From Verrucomicrobiota bacterium (GTDB lineage: Bacteria; Verrucomicrobiota; Verrucomicrobiia; CAIQCK01), in contig JACRJX010000008.1 in assembly GCA_016235595.1 (NCBI GenBank), positions 475,115 through 539,114 of the forward strand: 64,000 bases of DNA. Reading direction: 5' to 3'. The notes below the pieces were generated by a model. It was not told the origin of the DNA and did no database searches. It saw nothing but the letters and a program-made list of their open reading frames with translations. Positions 42,351-51,493 of the stretch are shown one piece after another (position 1 is the stretch's first letter; the number at the start of each line of letters is the position of its first letter). Position numbers and translations under genes: made by a program.

Positions 42351-43199
42351 CTAAAGTTTGAAGCTCGGGTCGACCTTGCGGATGTTTTTGGCGACGGCTT
42401 CGAGATACGGATTCTTGCCGGAACCGAGCGGGCGTTCCAGGAACCGATAGACCCCACCCCATTGTGTGGCGAGCATCCGCATGACGTGGCCGCGGAAGAA
42501 TTGCGGCGTCCGGGCGCGCATGTCCTCGGGGCTGTGATAGACGGCCAGCACTTCGGCCGCCGTTCCCTGCCGTTGCACGCACTCTTGAAACTCCTCAAAC
42601 AGATTGTCGAGTTCGTTCAGGTAGTTCGGCGCGGCCATCTGGCCCAGCAGGTCCGCCGTGCCCAACCCAAATGCCAGCATCTGTTCCATCTCGGAATGAA
42701 ACGGGATCTTGGTCGTGTCCACGAAGAAACCCGTGGACTGGATCATGTGCCCCACGGCCTCCCGATCGCGCGACGGGCAGCCGCGGCTGCGCAGGTAGCG
42801 GTTGGCGAACTCCGCGCTGCGGTTCACATGAGTGAGTGTGTATTTTGCGCCGGTGCCTTCGATGTCACCGCGTTGTTTGAGGTAACCCGTATCGTGCATC
42901 AGAACCGCATGCATGCCGAGCGTGAAACCATGTGTTGTCAATACCAGCCCATCGGGGGCCTTGTCCATGCCGTCCAACAACCGACCCATGGCCACCGTAG
43001 CCTGCAACGTGTGCTCCGAGTCGTGGTACCTCATGTCGCATGGCTGGTAACCGGGGAAGTGTCCCAGGAAAAGCTGCTCGATATCCACAAAAGTCTGGTG
43101 GATGGGGACAAAGTCCCCGTCCGCGAAGAGCCGGCGAAAGATGCCTTCTATCTCGCGCTCCACCGCGCGCCAGTCCTGAGTATTGATATCTGGAAACAT
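42351..43199 (-). CDS. HD-domain phosphohydrolase-like protein
   Basis: From the ATG at 43199 the protein is 282 residues; an earlier ATG at 43253 would add 18 residues. RYHDSEHT and HAVLMHDTGYL carry the H...HD metal-binding pattern, with further helical segments containing NRSAEFANRYL and HMIQSTG. HD proteins usually hydrolyse nucleotides or cyclic dinucleotides. It resembles the small HD-PDEase-like group without GYP. A GAF or other sensor is not present. Its 3' end lies 76 bases from the heparinase start, so they could be cotranscribed. Confidence 0.75.
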   Translation of the reverse strand: MFPDINTQDWRAVEREIEGIFRRLFADGDFVPIHQTFVDIEQLFLGHFPGYQPCDMRYHDSEHTLQATVAMGRLLDGMDKAPDGLVLTTHGFTLGMHAVLMHDTGYLKQRGDIEGTGAKYTLTHVNRSAEFANRYLRSRGCPSRDREAVGHMIQSTGFFVDTTKIPFHSEMEQMLAFGLGTADLLGQMAAPNYLNELDNLFEEFQECVQRQGTAAEVLAVYHSPEDMRARTPQFFRGHVMRMLATQWGGVYRFLERPLGSGKNPYLEAVAKNIRKVDPSFKL

Positions 43200-43388
43200 G
43201 GCGTTCCTGAGTTGGGTGAAAAGATACCGGGCTGAGCATGAAAGACAACCCATTTCAGCCGGAACGACGTGGTTGGAAGGAATTTGCGCCGTTCGGAACC
43301 TCCAGGAACACGGTGATCAGCCTGGAAAAGGCACGCTGCCCAACCCTCGTCTTGCCAGTCGCCGCCGACTCGGTATGATGCGTGAACA

Positions 43389-45044
43389 ATGTCCATGCCT
43401 CATATCCCGCTTCTATTCACATGGCTTGTTTGCTGCGTTGCCTTCGCTTTTGGACAGTCACCCACAGCCAGTTTCAGCATTCAATTGCCGGCGTCCGCGG
43501 TGATCGAACAGGGTAGCGCCGCCGACGTCAGCGCGCTGATGGAACGACCCGCTGGCACGGGCCGGCCCGCGGGAATTCATGGCTTTCTGAAAACAGCGCA
43601 GGAACGATTCGAGTTTCAGAGCGGTCAGGCCATTCGCATCTGGGGTCTCAACTGGCCGCCAGGCCAGCCGCTGCCCGGCGGCGACAACGCCATCTCCCTC
43701 GCGCAGCGCCTCGTCCAGCAAGGCTTCAACACCGTCCGTCTCTCCCTGCCTATGGCGGATAACGCGAAGGCACGCGATGATTTTGAGCAGTTCACCGGTT
43801 GTCTGCGCAACCAAGGCATCTACCTCGACCTGCTGTTGCCCGGCGATACCGACCTGTGCGCGCACTCCAACCGTATCACCCAGCTCGCGCCGCGTGACGA
43901 CACCGGCATCGCGCTCATGGAGGTTGTCGGTCCACCCCAAGCCGCTGCTGACCTGCGCCGTCGCGACCCGCGCGTGCCCCTCGCCGCCGCCGGCCCGGTG
44001 CAAACCGCCGGTGACATCGTCGCGCGACAAGCGTCGGACTTCTTCTCCCAGACCGCCGCGTGGGAACGCGGCGAGCCGATGGTGAAAAGCGCGCAGACGA
44101 TCTTCGGCCCGATGAGTTTCGGGGCGCCGATCAATCGGACGTTGTTCATCGGCGCATGGTCTGCTGTCGCCGCCAATCCATTTCGCGCCGAACTGCCACT
44201 TTGGACTGCCGCCATGGCCGGTTTCCAGGGCTGGGCTGGCGTCTGTGTCGCCCACGACCCCCGCGCCGCTGCCTCGCCCGCCGCGCCGCTGGACGCCGTC
44301 ACATGGGTCTGGGCGCCGGCGTGCGCGCTGATGTTCCAACGCGGCGACGTCACGCCGGCCAGAAGCAGGATGCTGTTTCGTCTCGATCCGTCCATGCCAA
44401 CGAAAGGCGTGGACGAGTCCGCTGCCGCCATCGCCAGCATTGGCATGACGCGGTATCTCTGCGAGGCGACGTTCACCAACGTGCTGGGCTGGCTGATTCT
44501 TGGCAGTGGCACCGTGCCCGGCCTTGCCACGATCAATCCCCGCATCTCCGACACCGGCGAAATCGCCCACGACTGGCAAAGCGGTCAGGTGAAAATCGAC
44601 ACGCCGCGCACACAGGCCATCATCGGCTTTTTCGGCCGCAAACCGGTCGAGACCCGCGACCTGCGGCTCACACTTCCCGATGGCGCCTTTGCCGCCGTCG
44701 CGCTCACCAGCCTCGATGGTGAGCCGCTTTCGAAAAGCCAGCGTGTCCTGCTGACTGCCACGGGCCGCGCCGACCCGTCGGGTGAGCCGCGGCTGGAACC
44801 CGTGACCGGCGAGGTCACGCTGCGCTCGCTCGCGCCGAGCCAGCGCGACCGGAAAGTGTTTGCGCTCGACCTGACCGGCCGCCGGCTCGGAGAAGTGCCG
44901 CTGGCCGATCGCGGTTTCCGGCTCCAGCCGAAATTGAATGTCGCGTGGTATGAGATCATTGCCGAGTCCCTTCTGCCGAAGCCGGCGGCTCAGCCTTCGC
45001 CTCAATCGCCCGGCGCGGCGGACACGAAGAAGAAGACGGAATGA
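43389..45044 (+). CDS. Secreted GH5-like (cellulase-like) protein, catalytic region incomplete
   Basis: The 551-residue exported protein (signal peptide to about residue 22) has the front of a cellulase-like TIM barrel: AIRIWGLNWPP, LAQRLVQQGFNTVRLSLP and IYLDLLLPGDTD. The next conserved element, normally an Asn-Glu acid/base motif, reads GIALMEVVGPPQA here, without the Glu after Asn. The barrel is then much shorter than normal before LPLWTAAMAGFQGW. Residues 420-540 are beta-rich. It may be a degenerate non-catalytic binding protein or an internally deleted enzyme. I saw no frameshift. Confidence 0.6.
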   Translation: MSMPHIPLLFTWLVCCVAFAFGQSPTASFSIQLPASAVIEQGSAADVSALMERPAGTGRPAGIHGFLKTAQERFEFQSGQAIRIWGLNWPPGQPLPGGDNAISLAQRLVQQGFNTVRLSLPMADNAKARDDFEQFTGCLRNQGIYLDLLLPGDTDLCAHSNRITQLAPRDDTGIALMEVVGPPQAAADLRRRDPRVPLAAAGPVQTAGDIVARQASDFFSQTAAWERGEPMVKSAQTIFGPMSFGAPINRTLFIGAWSAVAANPFRAELPLWTAAMAGFQGWAGVCVAHDPRAAASPAAPLDAVTWVWAPACALMFQRGDVTPARSRMLFRLDPSMPTKGVDESAAAIASIGMTRYLCEATFTNVLGWLILGSGTVPGLATINPRISDTGEIAHDWQSGQVKIDTPRTQAIIGFFGRKPVETRDLRLTLPDGAFAAVALTSLDGEPLSKSQRVLLTATGRADPSGEPRLEPVTGEVTLRSLAPSQRDRKVFALDLTGRRLGEVPLADRGFRLQPKLNVAWYEIIAESLLPKPAAQPSPQSPGAADTKKKTE

Positions 45045-45149
45045 CCTGTGTTGACGGGCGCGGCTGCCATGACGGTGCCCATCGTCGCTGGGACAGCCTT
45101 CTCATCAGGCTTGCCGCAACCACGCCGGCGGCCTATTAGTCTTGCAACC

Positions 45150-47942
45150 ATGCAACGCTGCCGATTTGCCGTCGTTCTCCTGACGCTGACTGCCGCCGTG
45201 CTCGCCTTCGCCGGCGACGCGGATCGCGAAGCGCATCATCTGCGCCGCATCAAGCAACTCACCTTCGACGGTTCGCGCAGCGGCGAGGGCTATTTTTCGC
45301 CGGATGGCAACCGCATCGTCTTCCAGAGCACGCGCGCGACGTTGAAGCTAGGCGAAGCGGAGAATCCGTTCTACCAGATCTTCACGATGGATCTCCGCAA
45401 TGGCGACCTGCGGCGCCTCAGTCCCGGTGTCGGCAAGACCACCTGCTCGTTTTTCCGGCCCGACGGCAAGCGCGTGCTGTTCGCCTCGACGCATATCAAC
45501 CCCGATGCGCTCAAGCAGCAGCGCGAGGAGATCGAGTTCTTGAAGAGCGGCAAGGAGCGGCGCTACTCGTGGGACTTTGACAACGATTACGACATCTTCG
45601 ACTGCAAACCCGACGGCACCGACCTGCGCCGGCTCACCGACGCCAAAGGCTACGACGCGGAAGCGAGTTATTCACCCGACGGCAAGCGCATTTGTTTCTG
45701 CTCGTCGCGCGACGGCGACCGCGAAATCTACGTGATGGACGCCGACGGCAGGAACCAGCACCGGGTCACGGTGGATCCTGGCTACGACGGCGGCCCGTTC
45801 TTTTCGCCGGACGGCAAATGGATCGTTTATCGCCATTTTACGCCGGACGACACGAAGGCGGAGATCATGATGGTCCGCCCCGACGGCAGCGACAAACGAC
45901 AGGTCACGAGGCTCGGCGCGATGAGCTGGTCGCCGTATTTCCATCCGGGCGGCAAGTGGATTGTGTTTTGCTCGAACAAGGACGGTGGCTTCGGGAACTT
46001 CGAGATTTACCTCGTCCGTCCCGACGGCTCGCAACTGACGCGGCTCACCTACCGTGACGGTTTCGACAGTCTTCCGGTCTTCTCGTCCGACGGACGGAAG
46101 CTGATGTGGACCTCGACGCGCGCGGGCGGCAAGTCGCAGCTTTTCATTGCCGATTTCGTGGAACCATGGACTTCCGTCAGCGAGCCCAAGGCTTCCCCCG
46201 TTGCGGCATCCACCACCCGCCGTGTGTCCCCTTTTGGCTCCAAGTCCATTCTCAAGAGCATTGAGTACCTCGCTTCGCCCGCGCTCGAAGGCCGTAAAAC
46301 CGCCACGCGCGGCGAACATGAGGCGGCAGCATTCATCGAGAAAGACTTCCGCGCGAGCGGCCTGCGCGACGTGACGTCGCAGCCGTTCGAGTTCCAGTCC
46401 GGCGTCGGCCTCGGCTCGAACAACTTTTTCGAGGCGACACTCGGCAAGGAGAAGGCCGCCGGCGCGGTGGATGCGGATTTTGTGCCATTGGCGCTCTCGG
46501 CCAACGGCGAGGTCGAAGGCGAGGTGGTTTTCGCCGGCTACGGCATCGTCACCCAGGGCTACGATTCGTTCGCGCACCTTGACGTGAAGGACAAGATCGT
46601 GCTCGTGCTGCGTTTTCAGCCGGAGATGGCGCCGGAAAAGGAGCGGGAGCGGCTCCGCCATTTCGCGCCGCTGCGGATGAAGGCGATGATGGCGCGCGAG
46701 CGCGGCGCGAAGGCGTTGCTGGTGGCAACCGGACCGAGTTCGCTGCCGCGCGACCAACTCATCTCGCGCACCGGCGACGGCAACATCGCCGACAGCGGGA
46801 TCGTTGCGGCGCAGATCACGCGCAAACTGGCGGAGCGGATGTTTGCAGCTGCCGGCAAGGACCTGAAGACGACACAGGACGCGCTCGACAAGCTGGAGAC
46901 GCAGGGCGGTTTCATGATGACCGGCGTGCGCGTGAAGATGTGCGTGGGGTTGCGAAAGCAGACCGCCACCGGGCACAACGTTTTTGCCTGGGTCCGCGCC
47001 GCCTCGGGCGATCGATTGAACGAAACCGTCGTCGTCGGCGCGCACTATGACCACCTCGGCTACGGCGGCGAGAACTCGCTCGGCGCGGGCTTGGAGGAGA
47101 TCCATCCCGGCGCTGACGACAATGCCAGCGGCACCGTCGGCGTGCTGGAGTTGGCGCGGTATTTCGCCAAGCGCGCGAAGTCGCTGCGGCGCGACGTTCT
47201 CTTCGCGTGCTTCAGCGGCGAGGAGCTTGGCGACCTCGGTTCGTCGGCGTTCTGCAAGAAACCGCCCGTGCCGATGTCGAACATCGTCGCGATGGTGAAC
47301 ATGGACATGATCGGCCGGCTGACGGAGCAGCGACTTGCCGTGCAGGGCGCTGGTTCGTCCGCTGTCTGGCCGCGGATGTTCGAGAGATTTGCCGCCGGCC
47401 TGCCTCTCTGCGTGACGCTCAACAATGACCCGTATTTGCCGACCGATTCATCCTTGTTCTACCAGGCGGGCGTGCCGGCGCTGAACTTCTTTACGGGTTC
47501 GCATCGCGACTACCATCGCACCACCGACACCGCCGACAAGATCAACGTCCCGGGCGAAGCCGACGTGCTGGAACTGGTGCGGCGCGTCGTCGAAGACCTG
47601 GCAACGCGCCCCGACCGTCCGCGCTTCGAGAAGGTCGTTGAGCGTTCGCCGATGGGCGTGGGCCGCGAACGATTGCGCGCCTATCTCGGCACCATTCCCG
47701 ATTACAGCGAGGGCGACCGGCCTGGCGTGAAGCTCAGCGGCACGCGCCCCGGCAGCCCGGCGGACAAAGGCGGCCTGCGGCCCGGCGACGTGATCGTAAA
47801 ATTCGGCGGCAAGCAAATCCGGAACATCTACGATTACACCTACGCGCTCGACGGCGTGAAGATCGGCCAGCCGGTGGAGATCGTTGTGCAACGCGACGGC
47901 AACGCCGTAACGCTGAAGGTGACACCCGAGCAGCGGCAGTGA
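45150..47942 (+). CDS. Secreted TolB-like/M28 peptidase/PDZ protein
   Basis: From the ATG at 45150 the 930-residue protein starts with a signal peptide (MQRCRFAVVLLTLTAAVLAFA). The longer frame to 45048 adds non-coding-like residues. Residues 40-350 are about six PD40/TolB blades (YSPDGKRICFCSSRDGDREI). Residues 400-800 are an M28 aminopeptidase with intact zinc ligands: GAHYDHLGY, GADDNASG, CFSGEELG, NMDMIGR and HRDYHRTTDTADK. A C-terminal PDZ domain follows (GSPADKGGLRPGDVIVKFGG). The protein should act in the periplasm or outside. The substrate peptide is unknown. Propeller, peptidase and PDZ in one chain suggests substrate gating. Confidence 0.9.
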   Translation: MQRCRFAVVLLTLTAAVLAFAGDADREAHHLRRIKQLTFDGSRSGEGYFSPDGNRIVFQSTRATLKLGEAENPFYQIFTMDLRNGDLRRLSPGVGKTTCSFFRPDGKRVLFASTHINPDALKQQREEIEFLKSGKERRYSWDFDNDYDIFDCKPDGTDLRRLTDAKGYDAEASYSPDGKRICFCSSRDGDREIYVMDADGRNQHRVTVDPGYDGGPFFSPDGKWIVYRHFTPDDTKAEIMMVRPDGSDKRQVTRLGAMSWSPYFHPGGKWIVFCSNKDGGFGNFEIYLVRPDGSQLTRLTYRDGFDSLPVFSSDGRKLMWTSTRAGGKSQLFIADFVEPWTSVSEPKASPVAASTTRRVSPFGSKSILKSIEYLASPALEGRKTATRGEHEAAAFIEKDFRASGLRDVTSQPFEFQSGVGLGSNNFFEATLGKEKAAGAVDADFVPLALSANGEVEGEVVFAGYGIVTQGYDSFAHLDVKDKIVLVLRFQPEMAPEKERERLRHFAPLRMKAMMARERGAKALLVATGPSSLPRDQLISRTGDGNIADSGIVAAQITRKLAERMFAAAGKDLKTTQDALDKLETQGGFMMTGVRVKMCVGLRKQTATGHNVFAWVRAASGDRLNETVVVGAHYDHLGYGGENSLGAGLEEIHPGADDNASGTVGVLELARYFAKRAKSLRRDVLFACFSGEELGDLGSSAFCKKPPVPMSNIVAMVNMDMIGRLTEQRLAVQGAGSSAVWPRMFERFAAGLPLCVTLNNDPYLPTDSSLFYQAGVPALNFFTGSHRDYHRTTDTADKINVPGEADVLELVRRVVEDLATRPDRPRFEKVVERSPMGVGRERLRAYLGTIPDYSEGDRPGVKLSGTRPGSPADKGGLRPGDVIVKFGGKQIRNIYDYTYALDGVKIGQPVEIVVQRDGNAVTLKVTPEQRQ

Positions 47943-48036
47943 CCGGCGGTGCGATGGCCGACGGACTGAGTTGACAACGGCGCGATAGTTTCGCACGCTC
48001 AGCCGGCGCTGAAAACTGCGCTGATTGGAGCGACTC

Positions 48037-48963
48037 ATGGCAACTGTGCAAATCCGGAAGATGACCAAGGCGGACCGCGTTGTAGTCAGCGAACTGATTC
48101 ATTTCTCCACCAACCACTGGTATCAAACCCATGGCCGTTCGGCGGTCTTCAGCGGCGCGCCGGCGCTGACCGAGGTGTTCTTCAACGTTTACGAGGCGCT
48201 GGACCCCGGCTGCGGCATCGTGGCCATTCATCCGAACGGCCGGCTCATTGGCTCGTGCTTCTACCATCCGCGCGAGACGCACGTTTCGCTGGGCATCATG
48301 AACTCGCATCCGAGCTACGGGGGTTGCGGCGTGGCGCGCGCGCTGTTGGACTGGATCATCCGTTTCGCGGATCGCGAAGGGAAACCCGTGCGGCTCGTCA
48401 GCAGCGCCTTGAACCTCGATTCGTTCTCGCTCTACACGCGGGCGGGTTTCGTGCCGCGCTGCGCTTATCAGGACATGTTTCTCCCGGTGCCAAAGAGCGG
48501 GTTGAAGGGCCGTCCGCGTGGTGTCAAACGTGTCCGCCGGGCGCGGCTCGATGACGTGCCGGCCATCGGGCAACTGGAGATGGAGTTGACGGGCATCCAG
48601 CGCAAGAAGGACTACCGTTACTTCATCAAGAATCAGGCCGGCTTCTGGCATGCGTCAGTCGTCGAAGGCAAGGGAGGGCGGATTGACGGTTTCTGCGCTT
48701 CCTCGGCGAGTCTGGGCTTCAACATGGTCGGGCCGGGCTTCGCGCGGGGACCGCAAGAAGCGGCGTCGCTGTTGTGGACAGAACTCGACCGGTATCGCGG
48801 CCGGACACCGGTGTTCCTGGTGCCGGTGGATTGTTCGCCGCTGGTGCAGACGGCTTACGCGTGGAGCGCCCGGAACTGCGAGCTGCATTTCAGCCAGGTT
48901 CGCGGAGCGTTTCAACCTTTCCGCGGCGTGAATCTGCCCACGTTCCTGCCTGAGACAGCGTGA
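48037..48963 (+). CDS. GNAT-family acetyltransferase with two GNAT-like halves
   Basis: From the ATG at 48037 the protein has 308 residues; a TTG at 48025 is less likely, and GGAG lies before the ATG. The first half (residues 5-155) is a full GNAT fold, with HPSYGGCGVARALLDWI (the acyl-CoA loop is G-G-C-G-V-A) and LVSSALNLDSFSLYTRAGF. The second half (about 170-300) is GNAT-like with FYLV-type strands but lacks a clean CoA loop. It is followed by a perfect inverted repeat and converges with the PPC protein gene. Substrate unknown. Confidence 0.85.
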   Translation: MATVQIRKMTKADRVVVSELIHFSTNHWYQTHGRSAVFSGAPALTEVFFNVYEALDPGCGIVAIHPNGRLIGSCFYHPRETHVSLGIMNSHPSYGGCGVARALLDWIIRFADREGKPVRLVSSALNLDSFSLYTRAGFVPRCAYQDMFLPVPKSGLKGRPRGVKRVRRARLDDVPAIGQLEMELTGIQRKKDYRYFIKNQAGFWHASVVEGKGGRIDGFCASSASLGFNMVGPGFARGPQEAASLLWTELDRYRGRTPVFLVPVDCSPLVQTAYAWSARNCELHFSQVRGAFQPFRGVNLPTFLPETA

Positions 48964-48991
48964 CAATCTCCTCTGCGCGAGTCTTGCGGTG

Positions 48992-49013
48992 ACCTGCTGG
49001 CTGGCCAGCAGGT
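48992..49013 (+). terminator. Perfect 22-base dyad between convergent genes
   Basis: ACCTGCTGGC and GCCAGCAGGT are exact inverse complements separated by two bases, giving a GC-rich hairpin with a practical four-base loop. It lies between the stops of two convergent genes. No T-run follows closely, so it may terminate by a Rho-aided or hairpin-only route, or bind a protein. Confidence 0.5.
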
Positions 49014-49025
49014 GAAGTCACTACG

Positions 49026-51386
49026 TCACTTTTGTGTAATCTCAAACGGGATGGCTGGCAGCGTGGTGATCGGATGCTGTCCCGATGGCACTTTGGTTTT
49101 GTTTGGAGGCATGGGCTTCCCAGTTGAGGCGGTGACAGTCAGGCTGCCTTTCTGGCCGGGCTTCACTCCCGCGTCGCACTGAAGCAGAATCTCTCCACCA
49201 TCGCGGGACGGCGAGACCTTCTTGATGGTGATGCCCTCCGGAGCGTTGGCCAACTCGAAGCGAGTTTTGTTTGAGAATGCAATCGTGGCGGCGGCAATAC
49301 GCACCCTGGCCATGCCGCCTGCTGGAATCTTGACGGGCAAGTCGCTGAGGATCTTGGGCGGTCCGGCGATCTTATAGCTGCCCGTCATTGCGAGTTTCAG
49401 TTCGGTGGCGGGAACAAGATGGCGGTATTCAAACGCCTGCATCATGTCTTCCGCGGGCAGTGCCAGATGGGAAACCTCGCGGCCTTGGATCGTCGCCCGG
49501 CCCTCGAGTTTGAGGGCGGTCGGAAGCGCGCTGATCGTCGACTGGATGGTGAGCGTCAACCGCGCCACCGTTTGCGTGGCCGACACGGTGGCGGCGCTGA
49601 GATTGAATCCTTCCGGCACGTCCTTCACCGAGAGCGCGATGTCGCCGGCGAAACCGTCCTTGCGCAGCGCATACACGGTAAGCGGGATGGCCTTGCCGGC
49701 GCGCGCGCTCACGCTGGCCGGCACGACACGCAAACCAAAATCAGGCTGCGGCGCGCTGATGCGCAAACGATAGGCGTGTTCCATACCTCCCTTGTGCTGT
49801 GCGTCGTTGAGAACGAGAAAATAAACGCCGTTGGCTGGCAGGGTGGCTTTCACATACGAGTCAGCCTGATGCGTCATCAACCCCTCGCCCTTGTCCGCGT
49901 AATCATCACTGAACGCGATCTGGTTACCGGAGGCGTCCGTGAGTTTGAGGGCGGAATCCAGCGGTGAGTTCAAGCGGCGTGCTATGACTTCGGCGACCAC
50001 CGCATCACCAGCGCGGCCCTCAAAGCAGAACACATCGGTGTCTTCGGGTGAATCAATCCGTCCGTTGATGATGACGGGCAACGTGATGCGCTGTGCAGTC
50101 TCCGGCGCGTTGTTGGGTTCCTCCTCCAGGCGCTCCGGCAGCGTGTCCATGGCGAATGGCACGACGTTGGAAATATACGCATCCTTGCTCACAGAAAGCT
50201 GACGGACGCCCGGCGCCTTGTCCTTGCCCTCCACGACGAGTTTGGAGGAGGGCAGATTCCAGCCCATCACTTCAACGGTCGTTTGCGCGCCGACGGGGCC
50301 GCCGAGCGGGAAGATGCCCGTCACGAACGGCAGTTCACCGACGGTGATGCGATAGACGAAATCCTCACGGCCGCGGTAGAGCGAATCCTTGATCACAATG
50401 ACGTATTCGCCGTCCTCGGCGACCTCGAAGGAAAGCACCGGGTCGGGATTGAAACGGAACGAATCGGCGTAGGCCAGTTCCTTGCCTTGCGCGTTGCGGA
50501 GCGAGAGTGTGGCCTGAAACCAGCCGGGCACGGCGTCGGAGATGTAAGGAATCAGTTGCCGCGCGCTGACGGCAATGACGAGCCGCTGACCTTTCTTGGC
50601 CGCGAACCGGTAGCGGTTGACCTCGCCTGGAAGGACCTGGCCGTTGATGGTCGCGGGCAACGTGACGGTCATCTCTGTCTTGGGGTTGCTGGTCTGCGGG
50701 CGTTCGCCGGATTTTTGGATGACGCTCTTGACCTGGGTGATCGTCTCCGATGCCACCTCGGAAAACTCCGTCACTTGGCCGACAAGAAACGCGAGCGGAT
50801 TGGATATGCCCGATTGTCCAGCCACCCTGATCTCGCGCGGACCAGGTTCCGCATCCGCGGCCACCGTTATCTGCGCGACAAGGATGTCCGCCAGCGCGGG
50901 CGTGGGAGCTTTTCGGACCGCCCCGCCCGGCTTTCGGACAAGAGCTGCGAGCTTCTGTCTGGTTTCCGACAAGAGCTTTCCATCCTCGGGCGTCCACGCA
51001 GTTCCACCCGGCGCGTTTGCGGCAGGCTGCGTTTTTCCTTTTTCACCATGCGGCGCGGCGGGTTTTCCGGCTTGTGATGATGACAGGCGTTTTGCCTCCA
51101 ATGCATCCACCTTTGCCTTCAGTTCCAGATACTCAGTAAACTCCTGTGGTGTCAGCGGCCGGGCGCGTTCGAGCATGATGGCCTGAACGCCGCCGCCGGA
51201 AACAAACACTTCATTGAGGCCCTTCAGTCTCTGGCCGCCGATGACCACTTGGAAGGTCGTGCCTTGCTGGCCGCCGGCGGGATAGACATAGCCGATCCGC
51301 GGGGCGGGTTGCTGTGCGCGGAGGGCTGGCGTCGTCGCCAGGGAAACGGCCATGCCAAGAATCATCTGCCATCGAATCAAGCTCAT
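49026..51386 (-). CDS. Secreted PPC-domain protein with N-terminal IPT-like domain
   Basis: The 786-residue protein starts with a signal peptide to about residue 24. An IPT/TIG-like opening (PRIGYVYPAGGQQGTTFQVVIGG) is followed by a Lys/Ala/Pro-rich linker. Two PPC beta-sandwiches then appear, one near residues 265-355 (NRYRFAAKKGQRLVIAVSAR) and one near 445-545 (EDTDVFCFEGRAGDAVVAEV). The C-terminal 200 residues are further beta-domains. Such proteins are common in planctomycetes and Verrucomicrobia, often beside DUF1501 or DUF1553 genes, but none is seen here. It is exported; the ligand is unknown. Confidence 0.75.
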   Translation of the reverse strand: MSLIRWQMILGMAVSLATTPALRAQQPAPRIGYVYPAGGQQGTTFQVVIGGQRLKGLNEVFVSGGGVQAIMLERARPLTPQEFTEYLELKAKVDALEAKRLSSSQAGKPAAPHGEKGKTQPAANAPGGTAWTPEDGKLLSETRQKLAALVRKPGGAVRKAPTPALADILVAQITVAADAEPGPREIRVAGQSGISNPLAFLVGQVTEFSEVASETITQVKSVIQKSGERPQTSNPKTEMTVTLPATINGQVLPGEVNRYRFAAKKGQRLVIAVSARQLIPYISDAVPGWFQATLSLRNAQGKELAYADSFRFNPDPVLSFEVAEDGEYVIVIKDSLYRGREDFVYRITVGELPFVTGIFPLGGPVGAQTTVEVMGWNLPSSKLVVEGKDKAPGVRQLSVSKDAYISNVVPFAMDTLPERLEEEPNNAPETAQRITLPVIINGRIDSPEDTDVFCFEGRAGDAVVAEVIARRLNSPLDSALKLTDASGNQIAFSDDYADKGEGLMTHQADSYVKATLPANGVYFLVLNDAQHKGGMEHAYRLRISAPQPDFGLRVVPASVSARAGKAIPLTVYALRKDGFAGDIALSVKDVPEGFNLSAATVSATQTVARLTLTIQSTISALPTALKLEGRATIQGREVSHLALPAEDMMQAFEYRHLVPATELKLAMTGSYKIAGPPKILSDLPVKIPAGGMARVRIAAATIAFSNKTRFELANAPEGITIKKVSPSRDGGEILLQCDAGVKPGQKGSLTVTASTGKPMPPNKTKVPSGQHPITTLPAIPFEITQK

Positions 51387-51457
51387 AGAAGGCTCCGTCG
51401 GTTGAACAAGCGATTACACTCCAATAGGGATAAAACACCGATGCCGCGCCAACGTTT

Positions 51458-51478
51458 CCCGGCTTGTTTGCTGCCGGG
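51458..51478 (-). terminator. GC-rich stem-loop after the DUF45 gene
   Basis: CCCGGC and GCCGGG form a six-base stem with a nine-base loop, 16 bases past the DUF45 stop on the minus strand. A T-run is absent. It may end the transcript of the GH16-fusion and DUF45 genes, or be a processing site. Confidence 0.3.
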
Positions 51479-51493
51479 CACTTTTGCCTTCGT

